Positions 63,394 through 64,000 of a stretch of DNA of 64,000 nt are shown piece after piece (position 1 is the stretch's first letter; each line of letters begins with the position of its first letter). The stretch comes from Burkholderiales bacterium (GTDB lineage Bacteria; Pseudomonadota; Gammaproteobacteria; Burkholderiales; Casimicrobiaceae). The position numbers and the translations under genes are program-made. The notes beneath the pieces were generated by a model. The model worked only from the letters and a program-made list of their open reading frames with translations, ran no database searches and was not told the DNA's origin. The stretch covers positions 99,725-163,724 of the forward strand of contig JADZDD010000038.1 of assembly GCA_020851235.1 (NCBI GenBank), read 5' to 3'.

Positions 63394-63924
63394 TCAGCCC
63401 TCCAGGATCTCTTCGACCGTCTTGCCGCGCTTCGCCGCGATCTCCGCCGGTGCGCTGCAGTTCATGAGCCCGTTGAGCGTCGCCCGCACGAGGTTGTACG
63501 GATTGGTCGAGCCGTGGCACTTGGCAAGGACGTTGGTGACGCCGACGACCTCGAACACGGCACGCATCGGGCCGCCCGCGATCACTCCGGTACCGTCCGA
63601 GGCAGGCTGCATGAAGACCTTGGTGGCACCGTGCCGGCCTTCGACCGCGTGGTGCAGCGTGCCCTTCTTGAGGCTCACCTTGACCATCCGCCGGCGTGCC
63701 TCGTCCATCGCCTTTTGCACCGCCACCGGCACTTCCTTCGCCTTGCCCTTGCCGATGCCGATGCGGCCATCGCCGTCGCCCACCACCGTGAGCGCCGCGA
63801 AGCCGAGGATGCGCCCGCCCTTCACCACCTTGGTGACGCGGTTGATCCCGATCATCTTCTCGCGCAGGCCGTCGCTGCGATCGTCCTGCTGCTGCTGTCT
63901 TCCACCTTGCCGTTGCTGGGCCAT
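63394..63924 (-). CDS. rpsE: 30S ribosomal protein S5
   Basis: 176 aa from ATG 63924 ([15 protein letters not shown]), with a glutamine-rich N-terminal tail. [20 protein letters not shown] and [20 protein letters not shown] are diagnostic. Eleven bases after rplR. Confidence 0.97.
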   Translation of the reverse strand: MAQQRQGGRQQQQDDRSDGLREKMIGINRVTKVVKGGRILGFAALTVVGDGDGRIGIGKGKAKEVPVAVQKAMDEARRRMVKVSLKKGTLHHAVEGRHGATKVFMQPASDGTGVIAGGPMRAVFEVVGVTNVLAKCHGSTNPYNLVRATLNGLMNCSAPAEIAAKRGKTVEEILEG

Positions 63925-63934
63925 GTTCGGTGCC

Positions 63935-64000
63935 TTAGAACTTGAGGCCGCCGGCGCGCGCGGCATCCGCGAGCGCCTTCACTCGGCCATGAAACCGGAA
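63935..64000 (-). CDS. rplR: 50S ribosomal protein L18, C-terminal end
   Basis: Only the last 21 codons are in the window: [21 protein letters not shown] then TAA (63935-63937). The [15 protein letters not shown] ending and the position before rpsE identify L18. Confidence 0.9.
   Translation of the reverse strand, partial: FRFHGRVKALADAARAGGLKF

Overview
The window is GC-rich, densely coded bacterial DNA and reads as a betaproteobacterial (Burkholderiales-like) chromosome. The evidence is gene order: hisZ-purA-phosphoribosyltransferase-tRNA-Leu-rnr at the left, a complete ISC operon preceded by trmJ and cysE, and secY-infA-rpmJ-rpsM-rpsK-rpsD-rpoA-rplQ at the right. No rRNA and no CRISPR array was seen.

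Left chromosomal part (1-19988): the hisZ 3' end, purA, a PRTase, tRNA-Leu(CAG) and rnr; a 1-Cys peroxiredoxin divergent from serB; then a minus-strand block read right to left as trmJ-DUF3667 membrane protein-cysE-iscR-iscS-iscU-iscA-hscB-hscA-fdx-iscX, closed by a terminator. A strong IscR-type operator/promoter overlaps the end of cysE. suhB, a secreted subtilase, an AI-2E-type transporter and a ComJ-like gene follow.

Integrated element (about 19989-38376): an 18.4 kb element sits in the 3' end of tRNA-Ser(GGA). A perfect 14-bp direct repeat of the tRNA 3' end bounds it, and a P4-type tyrosine integrase lies just inside the tRNA. The original tRNA-Ser terminator is still outside the far repeat. 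The element has a satellite-like core (AlpA-type regulator, primase-helicase, small accessory proteins) but no recognisable capsid, portal or tail gene. Its cargo is defence-like: (i) an operon with an MmeI-like DNA methyltransferase that seems to lack a nuclease active site, a DEAD/DEAH helicase and a GIY-YIG nuclease, preceded by small overlapping ORFs; (ii) an AAA/ABC-type ATPase next to a DUF4276 Toprim-like protein; (iii) an unrecognised, tightly coupled 84-aa/420-aa gene pair next to the integrase. It also carries relics: a frameshifted coiled-coil gene, an IS21 istA scar, an S24 repressor tail and a broken membrane ORF. A 21-bp motif repeats about 70 bp upstream of both small helix-turn-helix genes.

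Right chromosomal part (38363-64000): tRNA-Ser, an Old Yellow Enzyme homologue, maeB, and a cytochrome c maturation cluster in the order ccmI-ccmA-B-C-D-E-F-G-H. Next are phospholipid genes (CDP-alcohol phosphatidyltransferase, small membrane protein, PlsC-like acyltransferase, CdsA-like cytidylyltransferase), a four-gene overlapping operon (enolase-superfamily enzyme, N-formylglutamate amidohydrolase, DUF2007 protein, membrane glycosyltransferase) and galE. The window ends in the ribosomal spc/alpha block from rplQ (with terminator) back to a partial rplR.

Most exact starts were chosen from Shine-Dalgarno spacing and known family N-termini, so they are inferences. All functions are read from sequence motifs and memory of families; no database search was run.
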